Shown piece after piece: positions 24,505 through 33,296 of a stretch of DNA of 64,000 nt. The stretch spans positions 26,816 to 90,815 of the forward strand of contig SHYW01000003.1 in assembly GCA_009692615.1 (NCBI GenBank). The letters are read 5' to 3'. The first letter of the stretch is position 1; every line of letters starts with the position of its first letter. The DNA is from Deltaproteobacteria bacterium. Its GTDB lineage: Bacteria > Desulfobacterota > Binatia > UBA9968. Below the pieces are notes generated by a model. The model was not told the DNA's origin. It did no database searches and worked only from the letters and a program-made list of their open reading frames with translations. The translations under genes and the position numbers were made by a program.

Positions 24505-26823
24505 ATGGCATTGGTGGGTAGCGACGTGGCAATGGTGGGCGGAATCGCCAAAGTAACCGGGGCGGTCAATTACGCCCCTGACCTCCTGTTAGCGCGCATG
24601 CTGTTCGCCAAAGCGTTGCGCAGCCCCTTCCCCCACGCCAACATCCTTCGCATTGACACGACCAAAGCCGAAAAACTCCCCGGTGTCGTCGCGGTCGTAA
24701 CCCGCGATGATCTGAGCGGACTCAATCCCTACTTTGGGCCGGTCGTCGACGATCAGCCGGTGGTCGCGACCGAGCGCGTGCGCCATGTTGGTGAAGTGGT
24801 CGCTCTGGTAGCTGCCGAGTCGCGTGAGATCGCTGAAGAAGCGCTAGACTTAATCGACGTCGAGTACCAGGAATTGCCGGCAGTCTTCGATCTCATGGAA
24901 GCGGTCAAACCCGGTGCGCCGGTGCTTCATGCGCAGCGCAAAGAAACCACCGCCGGGGTGCATCGAGAGGAGTTCAACTTTCAGGTCGGCGGCAATGTTT
25001 GCAGCGTCTACCATGTCGAAGACGGCGATATCAAAACGGGATTCGCCGAGGCCGACGAGATTCTAGAAAACACTTACACTTTACCGCCGGTGCAGCACGG
25101 CCACATCGAGCCCCACGCCGCGACGGCCTACTGGGAACCGAGCGGTAAGCTGGTGCTCCATTCCGCGACTCAAAACCCTTCTGGCGTACAGGAGCAGCTG
25201 GCGCAGATTTTCAAGTTGCCGGAAAACCAAGTGCGCGTCATCGTGCCACTCGTAGGCGGCGGCTACGGCGGTAAAACCCATGCGCGTTTGGAGCCTGCGC
25301 TGGCGCTGCTCGCGCGCAAAGCGCGCCGCCCCGTGCAGTGGGTGCTGACGCGCGACGAAGTATTTCTCACCGGCAGGCGCTACGGCGCGGTAGTCAAGAT
25401 TAAAACCGGCTTCAAACGCGATGGTCGCATCGTCGCGCGCCAGGTCGAAGCGTTCTATGAGATCGGCGCCTATGCTCTCAACGGCCCGGTCAACGCCAAA
25501 ACCGGCTGCTACGTGGCGAGCGGGCCGTATAATATTCCCAATCGCAGTCTGACGACCTATTCGGTTTATACCAATTTGCCGCCCACCGGTCCGTTTCGCG
25601 GTGTCGGCGTTTCCCATGTCTGCTGGGCCTATGAATCGGAAATGGACGATATCGCGCGGCGGTTGCATATCGATCCATTGGAGTTGCGCCAGAGGCATCT
25701 GGTCCAAGAAGGCGATGTTTTCGTGACCGGCGAAAAGCTGGTTTCCGTCGGCATCGCCGAATGCTTGCGCCGCACGGCCGAAGCCATTGGCTGGAAAGGC
25801 AAAGAAGAGCAAGCTCAACCCGCCGACGGTAAAACCCTGGTTCGCGGCAAGGGCCTCGCGGTTACGATCAAGAGCACGACCACGCCGACGACATCGTCGG
25901 CCAACGTCCGGCTCAATGCCGACGGTTCAGCGGTCCTTTTGACCAGCAGCGTTGAGATGGGCCAGGGTCTGCTCACTATCCTGGCGCAAATCGTCGGCGA
26001 CGAATTGGGGCTACCCTTCGACAGAGTTACCGTGAGCTCGCCCGACACTGACATCACGCCGTACGACAAATCATCGAGCTCGAGCCGCACGACCTTTCAC
26101 ATGGGACAGGCCGCATTGAAAGCAGCGCAAGAGATCAAGAATCAGTTGCTCGAGGTCGCGGCGAAAAAACTCGAAGCACGCGCCGAAGACTTGGAACTAC
26201 GCGACGGCGCCGTGTCCGTGCGCGGCGTACCAGATAAAAAAATGTCGATCACGGAGATCTTCAAAGCGCGCTACGGCTCGACGGTTGGCAGCATGTTCGG
26301 CGGCTATTGTTTCAAATCCGATGGCGGCTTGGATCCCAAGACCGGCAAAGGCAAAGCCGCGGCGTTCTGGTTTTTCTCGGCCTGCGGCGCCGAAGTCGAG
26401 GTCGATATCGAGACCGGCAAGGTGCGCGTGTTGAACACCGTCACCGCCGTGGACGCCGGCAAAGCGATTCATCCGAAGCAATGTGGATTGCAGAACGAAG
26501 GATCGATGCTGTCGGGCATGGGGTCAGCGCTCTTCGAAGAAATGGTGTACGACAACGGCCAGCCGATCAACAGTAATTTTTTGGAATACATGCTGCCGTC
26601 CTTGGAAGACCACCCGCAGGGATTTCAATCGATCCTGGTAGAGACACCGCATCCCGACGGGCCCTTCGGTGCCAAAGGTGTCGGTGAAGCCGCGTTGCCG
26701 CCGGTGGCGCCGGCCATCGGCAACGCCATTGCCAACGCCCTCGGCGGCGCCCGCATACGAGATTTGCCAATCAAACCCGACAAAATCATCGCCGCGCTTG
26801 AGGCGGCAAAGGAGCAACGCTGA
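24505..26823 (+). CDS. Molybdenum hydroxylase, molybdopterin-binding (large) subunit
   Basis: A 772-residue catalytic subunit. It has the a/b hammerhead start (KVTGAVNYAPDL), the Mo-cofactor segment VGGGYGGKTHARLEPALALLARK, PFRGVGVSHVCWAYESEMD, GQGLLTILAQI and the catalytic glutamate in GAKGVGEAA (Glu728). The CO-dehydrogenase active-site loop AYRCSFR is absent, so it is not a form I CO dehydrogenase. Xanthine dehydrogenase-like or aromatic hydroxylase activity is more likely. AGGAG precedes ATG 24505. The stop is separated by one base from the small-subunit start. Confidence 0.94.
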   Translation: MALVGSDVAMVGGIAKVTGAVNYAPDLLLARMLFAKALRSPFPHANILRIDTTKAEKLPGVVAVVTRDDLSGLNPYFGPVVDDQPVVATERVRHVGEVVALVAAESREIAEEALDLIDVEYQELPAVFDLMEAVKPGAPVLHAQRKETTAGVHREEFNFQVGGNVCSVYHVEDGDIKTGFAEADEILENTYTLPPVQHGHIEPHAATAYWEPSGKLVLHSATQNPSGVQEQLAQIFKLPENQVRVIVPLVGGGYGGKTHARLEPALALLARKARRPVQWVLTRDEVFLTGRRYGAVVKIKTGFKRDGRIVARQVEAFYEIGAYALNGPVNAKTGCYVASGPYNIPNRSLTTYSVYTNLPPTGPFRGVGVSHVCWAYESEMDDIARRLHIDPLELRQRHLVQEGDVFVTGEKLVSVGIAECLRRTAEAIGWKGKEEQAQPADGKTLVRGKGLAVTIKSTTTPTTSSANVRLNADGSAVLLTSSVEMGQGLLTILAQIVGDELGLPFDRVTVSSPDTDITPYDKSSSSSRTTFHMGQAALKAAQEIKNQLLEVAAKKLEARAEDLELRDGAVSVRGVPDKKMSITEIFKARYGSTVGSMFGGYCFKSDGGLDPKTGKGKAAAFWFFSACGAEVEVDIETGKVRVLNTVTAVDAGKAIHPKQCGLQNEGSMLSGMGSALFEEMVYDNGQPINSNFLEYMLPSLEDHPQGFQSILVETPHPDGPFGAKGVGEAALPPVAPAIGNAIANALGGARIRDLPIKPDKIIAALEAAKEQR

Positions 26824-26824
26824 C

Positions 26825-27298
26825 TTGAAGATCGACATCTCGACAACCCTTAACAATCAAGCGCTCGAAGCCACGGTCTCCCCTAATCAGACTTTGCTCG
26901 AGTTCCTGCGCGACGATTTATCTTTAAAAGGCACCGTAGAAGGTTGCGGGGTTGGTGTTTGCGGTTCATGCACCGTGCTGCTCAATGGCCGGCCGGTGAG
27001 CTCTTGTCTCATGTTGGCAACCAACGCCGCCGGGAAACAAATCACCACCATCGAAGGGCTGGCGCAGAATGGCGAACTCGATCCGGTCCAGCAAGCGTTT
27101 CTCAAACACCAGGCGTTTCAATGCGGCTACTGCACGCCGGGGATGATCATGGCGGTAAAAGGCTTGTTAACCAGCCATCCACATCCCTCCGAAGAACAGG
27201 CGCGAGACTATCTCTCAGGCAACCTCTGCCGTTGCGGCACCTATGTTGAAGTGTTGGCGGCGGTAAAGGAGTTGGCCGAGGGGAAAAGATTGGAGTAA
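26825..27298 (+). CDS. Molybdenum hydroxylase, 2Fe-2S (small) subunit
   Basis: A 157-residue subunit with both clusters. The plant-ferredoxin-type site is GCGVGVCGSC followed by a distal Cys in VSSCLML; the second site is FQCGYCTPGM followed by CRCGTY. TTG 26825 lies one base after the large-subunit stop and matches the family N-terminus, so it is preferred to longer upstream starts that would overlap. The last codons (RLE, stop) are part of a family E repeat, so the C-terminus has been shaped by the repeat. Confidence 0.93.
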   Translation: MKIDISTTLNNQALEATVSPNQTLLEFLRDDLSLKGTVEGCGVGVCGSCTVLLNGRPVSSCLMLATNAAGKQITTIEGLAQNGELDPVQQAFLKHQAFQCGYCTPGMIMAVKGLLTSHPHPSEEQARDYLSGNLCRCGTYVEVLAAVKELAEGKRLE

Positions 27299-27375
27299 TG
27301 GAGTAATGGAATGTTGGAGTGATGGGTAATTCGGATTCCTACCTTCCCCATTACTCCAACGCTCCAGTACTCCAA
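27290..27375. repeat. TTGGAGTAATGG-unit palindrome (family E, copy 1)
   Basis: Direct units TTGGAGTAATGGAGTAATGG on the left, ATTACTCCAA-type units on the right. It overlaps the stop codon of the small subunit. A relative is at 56218-56281. Confidence 0.75.
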
Positions 27376-27415
27376 TCTTATATCGATAACGTTTCAGACA
27401 AAGGAGGAATCACTC

Positions 27416-28471
27416 ATGCCAACTCCCGTGCGCATATACGCCGGCACCCAAGAAGGATTGTTCGTTTGGCGCGCGAAAAACCGTGACTGGGAAACCGTTA
27501 ACGTCGCGTTTAAGACCGGCACCATTGACGCCATCGACGGTTCGCGCAGCAAACCCAATATCGTTTACCTCGGTGTTACCCAAGATGGACTCTATAAAAC
27601 CGAGGATGCCGGTAAAAATTGGCGAAGAGTCTTCGAAGGCAACGTCCGTGCCGTAACCGTCGATCCAACCGATGAAGAAGTCATTTACGTCGGTGTTGAG
27701 CCGATCCACCTTTACCGCAGCGAAGATGGCGGCAAGAGTTGGCAAGAGCTCGTTGGCGTGCAAGCTCTGCCCGCGGAGGTAAAAAATCACTGGAGTTACC
27801 CGCGCCCGCCGCACCGCGAGCATGTGCGCCATGTTTTTGTCCATCCCGACGATCCCAGGATTCTGCATGTTTGTTTGGAACATGGCGGCATCATCCGCAG
27901 CTTTGACCGCGGCGCAACCTGGCAGGATGTAAGCGGCGGCATCGACTATCTCGACATTCATCACTTGAGCAGCGCGCCAGGGAGCAAAGATTTATTTTTC
28001 GTTGCCACTGCCCGTGGATTCTTTAAGAGCGACGATCCTGGCAAAGGGTGGCAGCGCGCCGAACAAGGGCTGACGCGCGACTACTTTCACGATTTTGTTT
28101 TTCTGCCGGGCAAGCCCGGCGCCATGCTGGTGGCCACAGCGGATAAATCTCCGGGCTATTGGGAGCGCCCGGAGCGCGCCCAGGGCGCGGTTTTTCGCAG
28201 TCGTAATTTGGCCGAGAGCTGGGAGCGCGTCGGTGTTGGCAAGTGGCTGCCCAATGACATGAAACAGATGGTCTGGGCACTGGCTCAGCATCCTGAAGAC
28301 TCGTCGATTGTATATGCCGGTCTCGGCGCGGTCTCGCGCGGACGCTCGGCGGATGCTAGCCAAAAAGGCGAAGGCGATATTCTTGTCAGCGAAGATCAAG
28401 GCGACAGCTGGGAAAGATTGCCGCTGGAAATGCCCGCTGACCGCGTGCTTTGGATTGCCGAGGACTCTTAG
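27416..28471 (+). CDS. Asp-box (BNR/sialidase-type) beta-propeller protein
   Basis: A 351-residue protein without a signal peptide. It carries about six Asp-box repeats of the form SxDxGxxW: EDAGKNW, SEDGGKSW, FDRGATW, SDDPGKGW, SRNLAESW, SEDQGDSW. These predict a six- or seven-bladed propeller as in sialidases and the photosystem assembly factor YCF48. No sialidase catalytic residues are evident. AAAGGAGG precedes ATG 27416. It follows the Mo hydroxylase genes on the same strand, separated by a repeat, and could be part of that system. Confidence 0.82.
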   Translation: MPTPVRIYAGTQEGLFVWRAKNRDWETVNVAFKTGTIDAIDGSRSKPNIVYLGVTQDGLYKTEDAGKNWRRVFEGNVRAVTVDPTDEEVIYVGVEPIHLYRSEDGGKSWQELVGVQALPAEVKNHWSYPRPPHREHVRHVFVHPDDPRILHVCLEHGGIIRSFDRGATWQDVSGGIDYLDIHHLSSAPGSKDLFFVATARGFFKSDDPGKGWQRAEQGLTRDYFHDFVFLPGKPGAMLVATADKSPGYWERPERAQGAVFRSRNLAESWERVGVGKWLPNDMKQMVWALAQHPEDSSIVYAGLGAVSRGRSADASQKGEGDILVSEDQGDSWERLPLEMPADRVLWIAEDS

Positions 28472-28487
28472 GTCGCCAGGAGGTATT

Positions 28488-29516
28488 ATGAACTGTGGTT
28501 TCGATTTGTCGCGTCTCGCTTCGTTGATCGCCGTCGCCTGCTTTTGGACTCCGGTTTTCGCGCAATCCCCGGAACTCATTCAGGCCGCCAAGAAGGAAGG
28601 TGAAGTGATCGTTTTCGGCTCCCTAGAAAACGACGTTGCCGCGGCGATCAATAATGGCTTCGAAGCCAAGTATGGCGTCAAAGTAAAGTACTTTCGCGGC
28701 TCGTCCACCGTTATCATCGATCGCATCACCACCGAACATCGCACCGGAAAGGTCAGCTCGGACATTGTCTACACGACGTCTGAGCCGATGAAGTTCATCA
28801 ACAAAGAAAAGGGACTGCTCGTACGCCACGTTTCGCCGTCGGCAAAGAACTACGACAAAAAACTCATCGATGATTTTTTCGGCCCCAACTATCGCAGCGT
28901 CATCATCGGCTTCGTTTTCAACAAGAGCATGATTAAACCCGAGGATGCGCCCAGGAGCTACGAAGATATCGTCAACCCGAAGTGGAAAGGTAAGATCGCC
29001 ATGGGCAACCCGTCGCTGCACGACACGACGATCGATTGGCTATCGAGTCTCGCTCTCGTGTTTGGCTCACAGCAGAAAGCCAATGACTGGATCAAGCGGC
29101 TGGCGGCACTGGAGCCGTTGATGCTCGACTCCATGGTTCCGGTCGGCGAGCGCATCGCTTCAGGCGAAGTTCCCCTGGGAATCGCCTATCCCAAGTATGT
29201 CCAAGTATGGGGCAGAAAGGGCGCTCCTCTCGATTACGTCAAGGGACTGCCGGTCTACCTGGGAGACGGAAATTACATCGCCATGACCGGCAAGGCGCCC
29301 AATCCCAATGCCGCGAAACTTTTTATCGATTATTTTCTTGGCCAGGAAAGCTCCGAGATAATGGCCAGCGCCGGCGAGTTTGTAAACCGCCAAGGCATCT
29401 ACCCGCCGATCCCTGGCGCCGATCAGGTCGTCAGCAAATTCCTTCAGATGAATGTGATGAGCGCCGACGAGTACGGCAAAAAAAAGGAAGAGTATCGGCA
29501 AATCTTCAAGCGCTAA
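28488..29516 (+). CDS. Extracellular solute-binding protein, iron/polyamine-type (SBP family 1)
   Basis: A 342-residue protein. The signal peptide runs to WTPVFAQ, and AGGAGG lies just upstream of ATG 28488. The mature part begins ELIQAAKKEGEVIVFGSLE, the FbpA/AfuA-like pattern, with a DIVYTTS segment, WKGKIAMGNPSLHDTT and VPLGIAYPKYVQ. Relatives bind Fe(III), thiamine, phosphonate or small organic ligands. Residues that coordinate iron are not evident, so an organic ligand is possible. It is the first of three binding-protein genes in a row with no permease. Confidence 0.87.
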   Translation: MNCGFDLSRLASLIAVACFWTPVFAQSPELIQAAKKEGEVIVFGSLENDVAAAINNGFEAKYGVKVKYFRGSSTVIIDRITTEHRTGKVSSDIVYTTSEPMKFINKEKGLLVRHVSPSAKNYDKKLIDDFFGPNYRSVIIGFVFNKSMIKPEDAPRSYEDIVNPKWKGKIAMGNPSLHDTTIDWLSSLALVFGSQQKANDWIKRLAALEPLMLDSMVPVGERIASGEVPLGIAYPKYVQVWGRKGAPLDYVKGLPVYLGDGNYIAMTGKAPNPNAAKLFIDYFLGQESSEIMASAGEFVNRQGIYPPIPGADQVVSKFLQMNVMSADEYGKKKEEYRQIFKR

Positions 29517-29578
29517 TGGCTCTGGCCCATAGAATTGGGGCGCTCGCAACGAATCGGTCTCCCACGGAGGATATACCC

Positions 29579-30601
29579 ATGAGCAGATACACTCGTTCGA
29601 TGTGTACGACCCTCGGCTGTTTCGCTGCTACGATCGTTCTTTTCGCGGCAGCCTATTTCTATGCTGCATCTGATTCCCACGCTGCGCCGGCGCCGGCGAA
29701 ATCTCGAGCGGCATACACAGTCATCTCGGGTATTCTCACCCCCCTATGGATCGCCGCGGAAGAAGGCGCGTTTCGGAAATATAATCTCGCCCTCGATTTG
29801 GTTTTTATCTCCGGCTCACCCGTCACAATCAGTTCTCTGGTTTCCGGGGAAATCGATTTCGCCGCGCCCGGCGCTGAGCCGGCGGTTAGCGCAATTTTGG
29901 CTGGCGCGGATCTGTCGATCGTCGCTTTTGTCGCCAACCGCACTCCGATCAGCCTGTATGTCGAACCCACCATCGCCAAAGTTGAGGATCTAAGGGGCAA
30001 GACTGTGGCGTTGACAAGCTTTGCGTCGAGCGGCGCCTATTTACTTAAAGTTTGTCTCGGCGAGGTGCGCTTAGAACAACGCAAGGATGTTCAGGTTACC
30101 CAGTCCGGGGGTTATGTAGAATCTCTGGCTGCCCTAAGCTCCGGCCGGGTACAGGGCGCGCTCTTGGCGCCGCCGATCAGTTGCCGGGCGGAAGCTTTGG
30201 GCTTCAAGAAAATCTGGAGCGGCGCCGGCGTCGAGTATCCGTCAACGACGATCGCCGTGCGTAAGTCGTTCCTCAAGAAGTCTGAAGATTCGGTTATGCA
30301 GTTTCTGCAGGCCGTCGCCGACGGCGTGCATGTTTTCAAGACCGATCGGGATAAGGCGCTCAAAGTCATGGCGCACTACACTAAAATCAAAGACCGTAAC
30401 ATTTTGGAGAAAACCTATGTCGACAACAAAGACGTGCACAACCAGATGTTGTTGCCCACGGAGTCCGGCATAAAAACCATTCTCGAAGTCCTGGCTGCGG
30501 TGAATCCCAAGGCCGCAAACGCCAAACCCGAAACGTTCATCGATACCGGCCCGGTGAAGAAACTCGAGGAACGCGGCTTTTTCAAGAAGTTTTCGAGCTA
30601 G
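29579..30601 (+). CDS. NMT1/THI5-type ABC substrate-binding protein
   Basis: A 340-residue protein. ATG 29579 follows GGAGG and gives a long signal peptide (to about residue 36, SDSHAA). It shows LTPLWIAAEEGAFRKYNLAL, TISSLVSGEIDFAAPG and VEDLRGKTVALTSFASSGAYL. It is the second of three consecutive binding-protein genes; the three differ from each other, so they probably bind different ligands. Confidence 0.85.
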   Translation: MSRYTRSMCTTLGCFAATIVLFAAAYFYAASDSHAAPAPAKSRAAYTVISGILTPLWIAAEEGAFRKYNLALDLVFISGSPVTISSLVSGEIDFAAPGAEPAVSAILAGADLSIVAFVANRTPISLYVEPTIAKVEDLRGKTVALTSFASSGAYLLKVCLGEVRLEQRKDVQVTQSGGYVESLAALSSGRVQGALLAPPISCRAEALGFKKIWSGAGVEYPSTTIAVRKSFLKKSEDSVMQFLQAVADGVHVFKTDRDKALKVMAHYTKIKDRNILEKTYVDNKDVHNQMLLPTESGIKTILEVLAAVNPKAANAKPETFIDTGPVKKLEERGFFKKFSS

Positions 30602-30701
30602 CGCGCCAATAAGATTACGCCTAATTGTATTGGCAGTTTTATCTGTTTCCATCCCATCGATTCAAACCGGTAGTACACCGTTAAGTTGCAAAAGAGGATT
30701 C

Positions 30702-31688
30702 ATGATTGGATACAAAATCTTTTCCCTTCTATTGTTGTTTCTATTTGGCGGGGTAACCGAGTCCCGTTCCCAGGATAAAATCCGCGTCGGCTTGGGCTCC
30801 ATCAGTTTGCAGTCGGGGCTGGTGCATATCGGCAAGGATCGTGGCTTGTTCGCTAAGTATGGACTGACGACCGAGGCAATCTATATTCCCGGCGGCTCGA
30901 CCAACGTGCAAGTTCTCATCTCCGGCAATCTCGATCTGTCGCAGTTGAGCGGCGCGCCCGGCGTGGCGGCGAATTTGGAAGGCGCGGATATCGTTTACTT
31001 CGCCGGTCTGCTCGACAAGTTAAATTATCAACTGATCGCCCGCTCCGACATCAAGTCGATTGAACAATTGAAAGGCAAAAAATTCGCCGTCAGCCGCTAC
31101 GGGTCGTCCGCCGATTTCGGCATGCGCGCCATGCTCAAGCGCGTCGGCGTCGATCCGGTAAAAGAAGCGACGATTTTGCAGATCGGCGACGAGCCGGCGC
31201 GCATCGCCGCGATCACGTCGGGCAACGTCGACGGCACCGTGGTCAATGCGCCGTTTAGCAGCGAGGCGGAACGTTTGAAGCTCAACGTGCTCGCTGATTC
31301 CGTAAAGATGAACGTGCCGTTCTTCAATACCGGCTTACTCGGCAGCCGGCGCTTTCTCGAAAAGCAGGATGGCCGGGTGATGAACTTCCTGCGCGCTTAT
31401 CTCGAAGCGATAAAGATTTTGAAAACCGAACGGGAATATTCGGTCAAGGCATTAGGCCAGTTCACGCGGGTAAATAACGTTAAAGCGCTGCAGGAAGGCT
31501 ACGACTATTTCGTCAATCAATTAGCGAATGTGCCGTATCCTTCGGTGGAAGCGATGCAAGCGGTGGTCGCACAGATCGCCGAGACCAATGCCAAAGCGCG
31601 CGGCATCGACGCGAAAATTTACGTCAACGATCGCTATTTGAAACGGTTGGAGGAAGAAGGGTTTGTGAAGAAGATTTGGGGCAAGTGA
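30702..31688 (+). CDS. NMT1/THI5-type ABC substrate-binding protein
   Basis: A 328-residue protein. The signal peptide is from ATG 30702 (MIGYKIFSLLLLFLFGGVTE), with AAGAGG upstream. Mature features: LGSISLQSGLVHIGKDRGLF, NVQVLISGNLDLSQLSG, IEQLKGKKFAVSRYGSSADF. The repeated pattern of SG-(N/E)-(L/V)-D and RYGSSADF marks it as the same superfamily as the proteins at 45770 and 56297. No transporter partner follows. Confidence 0.85.
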   Translation: MIGYKIFSLLLLFLFGGVTESRSQDKIRVGLGSISLQSGLVHIGKDRGLFAKYGLTTEAIYIPGGSTNVQVLISGNLDLSQLSGAPGVAANLEGADIVYFAGLLDKLNYQLIARSDIKSIEQLKGKKFAVSRYGSSADFGMRAMLKRVGVDPVKEATILQIGDEPARIAAITSGNVDGTVVNAPFSSEAERLKLNVLADSVKMNVPFFNTGLLGSRRFLEKQDGRVMNFLRAYLEAIKILKTEREYSVKALGQFTRVNNVKALQEGYDYFVNQLANVPYPSVEAMQAVVAQIAETNAKARGIDAKIYVNDRYLKRLEEEGFVKKIWGK

Positions 31689-31743
31689 GCGGGCGTGCCG
31701 TTATGGCAACGCGCGGCGATGACAATGGCGGAATCGGAAAATT

Positions 31744-32973
31744 CTAATACAGGTAGTCCAGCGGATCGATCTGCCATCTCTCCGGAGATTCGCAGCCGAC
31801 GATGTCGTAGGGATTGCCGGCGTTAATTTGGCCTTCCAGGACTATCTCGTAGGGCTCGATCTTGGAATGTTTTGTGACATCATAGACGGCGCGCACGACC
31901 GGGTGAAGCATGTCTTTTTTGCCGTGGTCGATCACGATCGCCAATAGGGAATTTTCCAGACGGACCAGAGTGCCGATCGGATAGATGCCCAGATGGGCGA
32001 TGAATTTTTCGACCAGGTCGCGGTTCAAGTAGCTTTCGCTCCACTCCAAGAGTTTTTTTAACGCTTCGGTGGGCGGTAGGGCCTTCTTATAGCAACGTTC
32101 AGAGCTCAGTGCGTCGTAGATATCGACAATGGCGGCGATCTGACCGAAGACACTGATCTGGTCGCCCTTTAACCCCTCGGGGTAACCCGTACCGTCCAGA
32201 CGTTCGTGATGATGGGAGGTTACGCAGGTGCAGCTTTGATCGAGTTGGGTATACTGCTCAAGCGTTGTCTCTCCGTCTTTGACATGGCGCTTGATGATGT
32301 CAAATTCTTTCTCGGTCAGCCGGCCCGGCTTATTGAGGATCTCCGGCGGTACTTTCATTTTGCCGATGTCATGCAGCAAACCGCCGATGCCGATTTGCTT
32401 TATTTGGCCGGCGTCGAAGTGAAGTCCCTGGGCGAAGGAAATGCACAGCGCGGAAACTGAGATGGAATGCACATAGGTGTACTCGTCGACTTCTTTGATG
32501 CGCAGCAGGCTGACGAGCGCGTCTTTGTTGCGCAAAACCGACTCGGTCATTCGGTCGACAGTGCTCTCAACCTTGTTCATCTCCATGCGGGTGCCGAGCT
32601 TGACGTCCAGCATGAACTTCTCGGTGGTTTGTTTGGCCTCGCGGATCAGCAGTCTGGCCCGGGCTAGCTCGTCTTTCATCGAGCTGCGATGCTTTGCCGC
32701 CGTCGCGGGAATATTTAGTTGGGTTAACTCGCTTTGAATTTTCTCCGCCGCCTCCCGCTGTGTCGGCGCGTCATCGATGTCTAGCCCTTTGTCCGTGTCG
32801 ATGTAGAGTTCGCGTATGCCCTGTTTAACTATTTTATGAATTTGTTTGTCGGTCTTGATTTTGGTGCGGTCGGCGAGGAACGGATGATGCAGCCATCTAC
32901 AGTTGAAATCGTGAACAAAAAACCCCGGCTTGAGCTGCTCAGCTTTGATCTTCTTGATCATATTTGATTCCAT
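31744..32973 (-). CDS. HD-GYP domain protein (cyclic-di-GMP phosphodiesterase type) with DUF3391 N-terminus
   Basis: A 409-residue protein. Residues about 5-140 are DUF3391-like. The HD-GYP domain spans roughly 145-340. The HD pair is in LLHDIGK (201-202), a second metal His cluster is SHHHERLD (254-256), and the GYP signature is in GTGYPEG (263-265), so it looks catalytically complete. Such enzymes split cyclic di-GMP, changing motility and biofilm state. It is the only signalling protein seen in the window. Start: ATG 32973; the ATG at 32961 is an alternative. Confidence 0.9.
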   Translation of the reverse strand: MESNMIKKIKAEQLKPGFFVHDFNCRWLHHPFLADRTKIKTDKQIHKIVKQGIRELYIDTDKGLDIDDAPTQREAAEKIQSELTQLNIPATAAKHRSSMKDELARARLLIREAKQTTEKFMLDVKLGTRMEMNKVESTVDRMTESVLRNKDALVSLLRIKEVDEYTYVHSISVSALCISFAQGLHFDAGQIKQIGIGGLLHDIGKMKVPPEILNKPGRLTEKEFDIIKRHVKDGETTLEQYTQLDQSCTCVTSHHHERLDGTGYPEGLKGDQISVFGQIAAIVDIYDALSSERCYKKALPPTEALKKLLEWSESYLNRDLVEKFIAHLGIYPIGTLVRLENSLLAIVIDHGKKDMLHPVVRAVYDVTKHSKIEPYEIVLEGQINAGNPYDIVGCESPERWQIDPLDYLY

Positions 32974-33296
32974 TTAACCCCGCCTCTTGAGGCGGGCACA
33001 ATTAAATGGGGTTTCCAAAGGGGGCGAGCATCCCCTTTGGTCGCGAGCGGGGTTCAAACCCCGCTTGCGATTCTAACTTGATTGACCGCGATAGCGCTCC
33101 TCAGTAGCATCGGCTGCTATTGGAAAAACTTAATCCAGGCACAGTGAAGTTGGGGACGGCGGGCGCTAGCCCTGGGGGCGGGAGCCTGCGCCGCCTCGAA
33201 AGGCTGGAGATTGGGTTTTGCATTTCACGGGCCACGGGCGTATGCCCGAAGGTGTCTATGGGATCACAAGGTTTACTGATTTTGCCGGAGGCATTC
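32974..33296. other. 323-base divergent gap with three consecutive hairpins
   Basis: Stem 1: CCCGCCTC/GAGGCGGG (32979-32996). Stem 2: CCAAAGGGG/CCCCTTTGG (33015-33040). Stem 3: 14-bp arms with one mismatch at 33041-33070. They lie between the HD-GYP and TctC-like starts, so they cannot be terminators for these genes. The right half (33071-33296) holds nothing I recognise apart from the GGAGG ribosome-binding site for 33297. Confidence 0.65.

Noticed and set aside
24505..26823. Form I carbon monoxide dehydrogenase
   Set aside because: The diagnostic AYRCSFR loop is absent, so only a general molybdenum hydroxylase is claimed.
33041..33070. tRNA T-arm-like stem-loop
   Set aside because: GGTTCAAACC fits a T-loop, but no acceptor, D or anticodon stems can be drawn from the flanking bases, so no tRNA gene is called.
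33120..33296. N-terminal extension of the TctC-like gene
   Set aside because: The extension is Gly/Arg-rich with no signal peptide, while ATG 33297 has GGAGG at 5 bases and a clean signal peptide.
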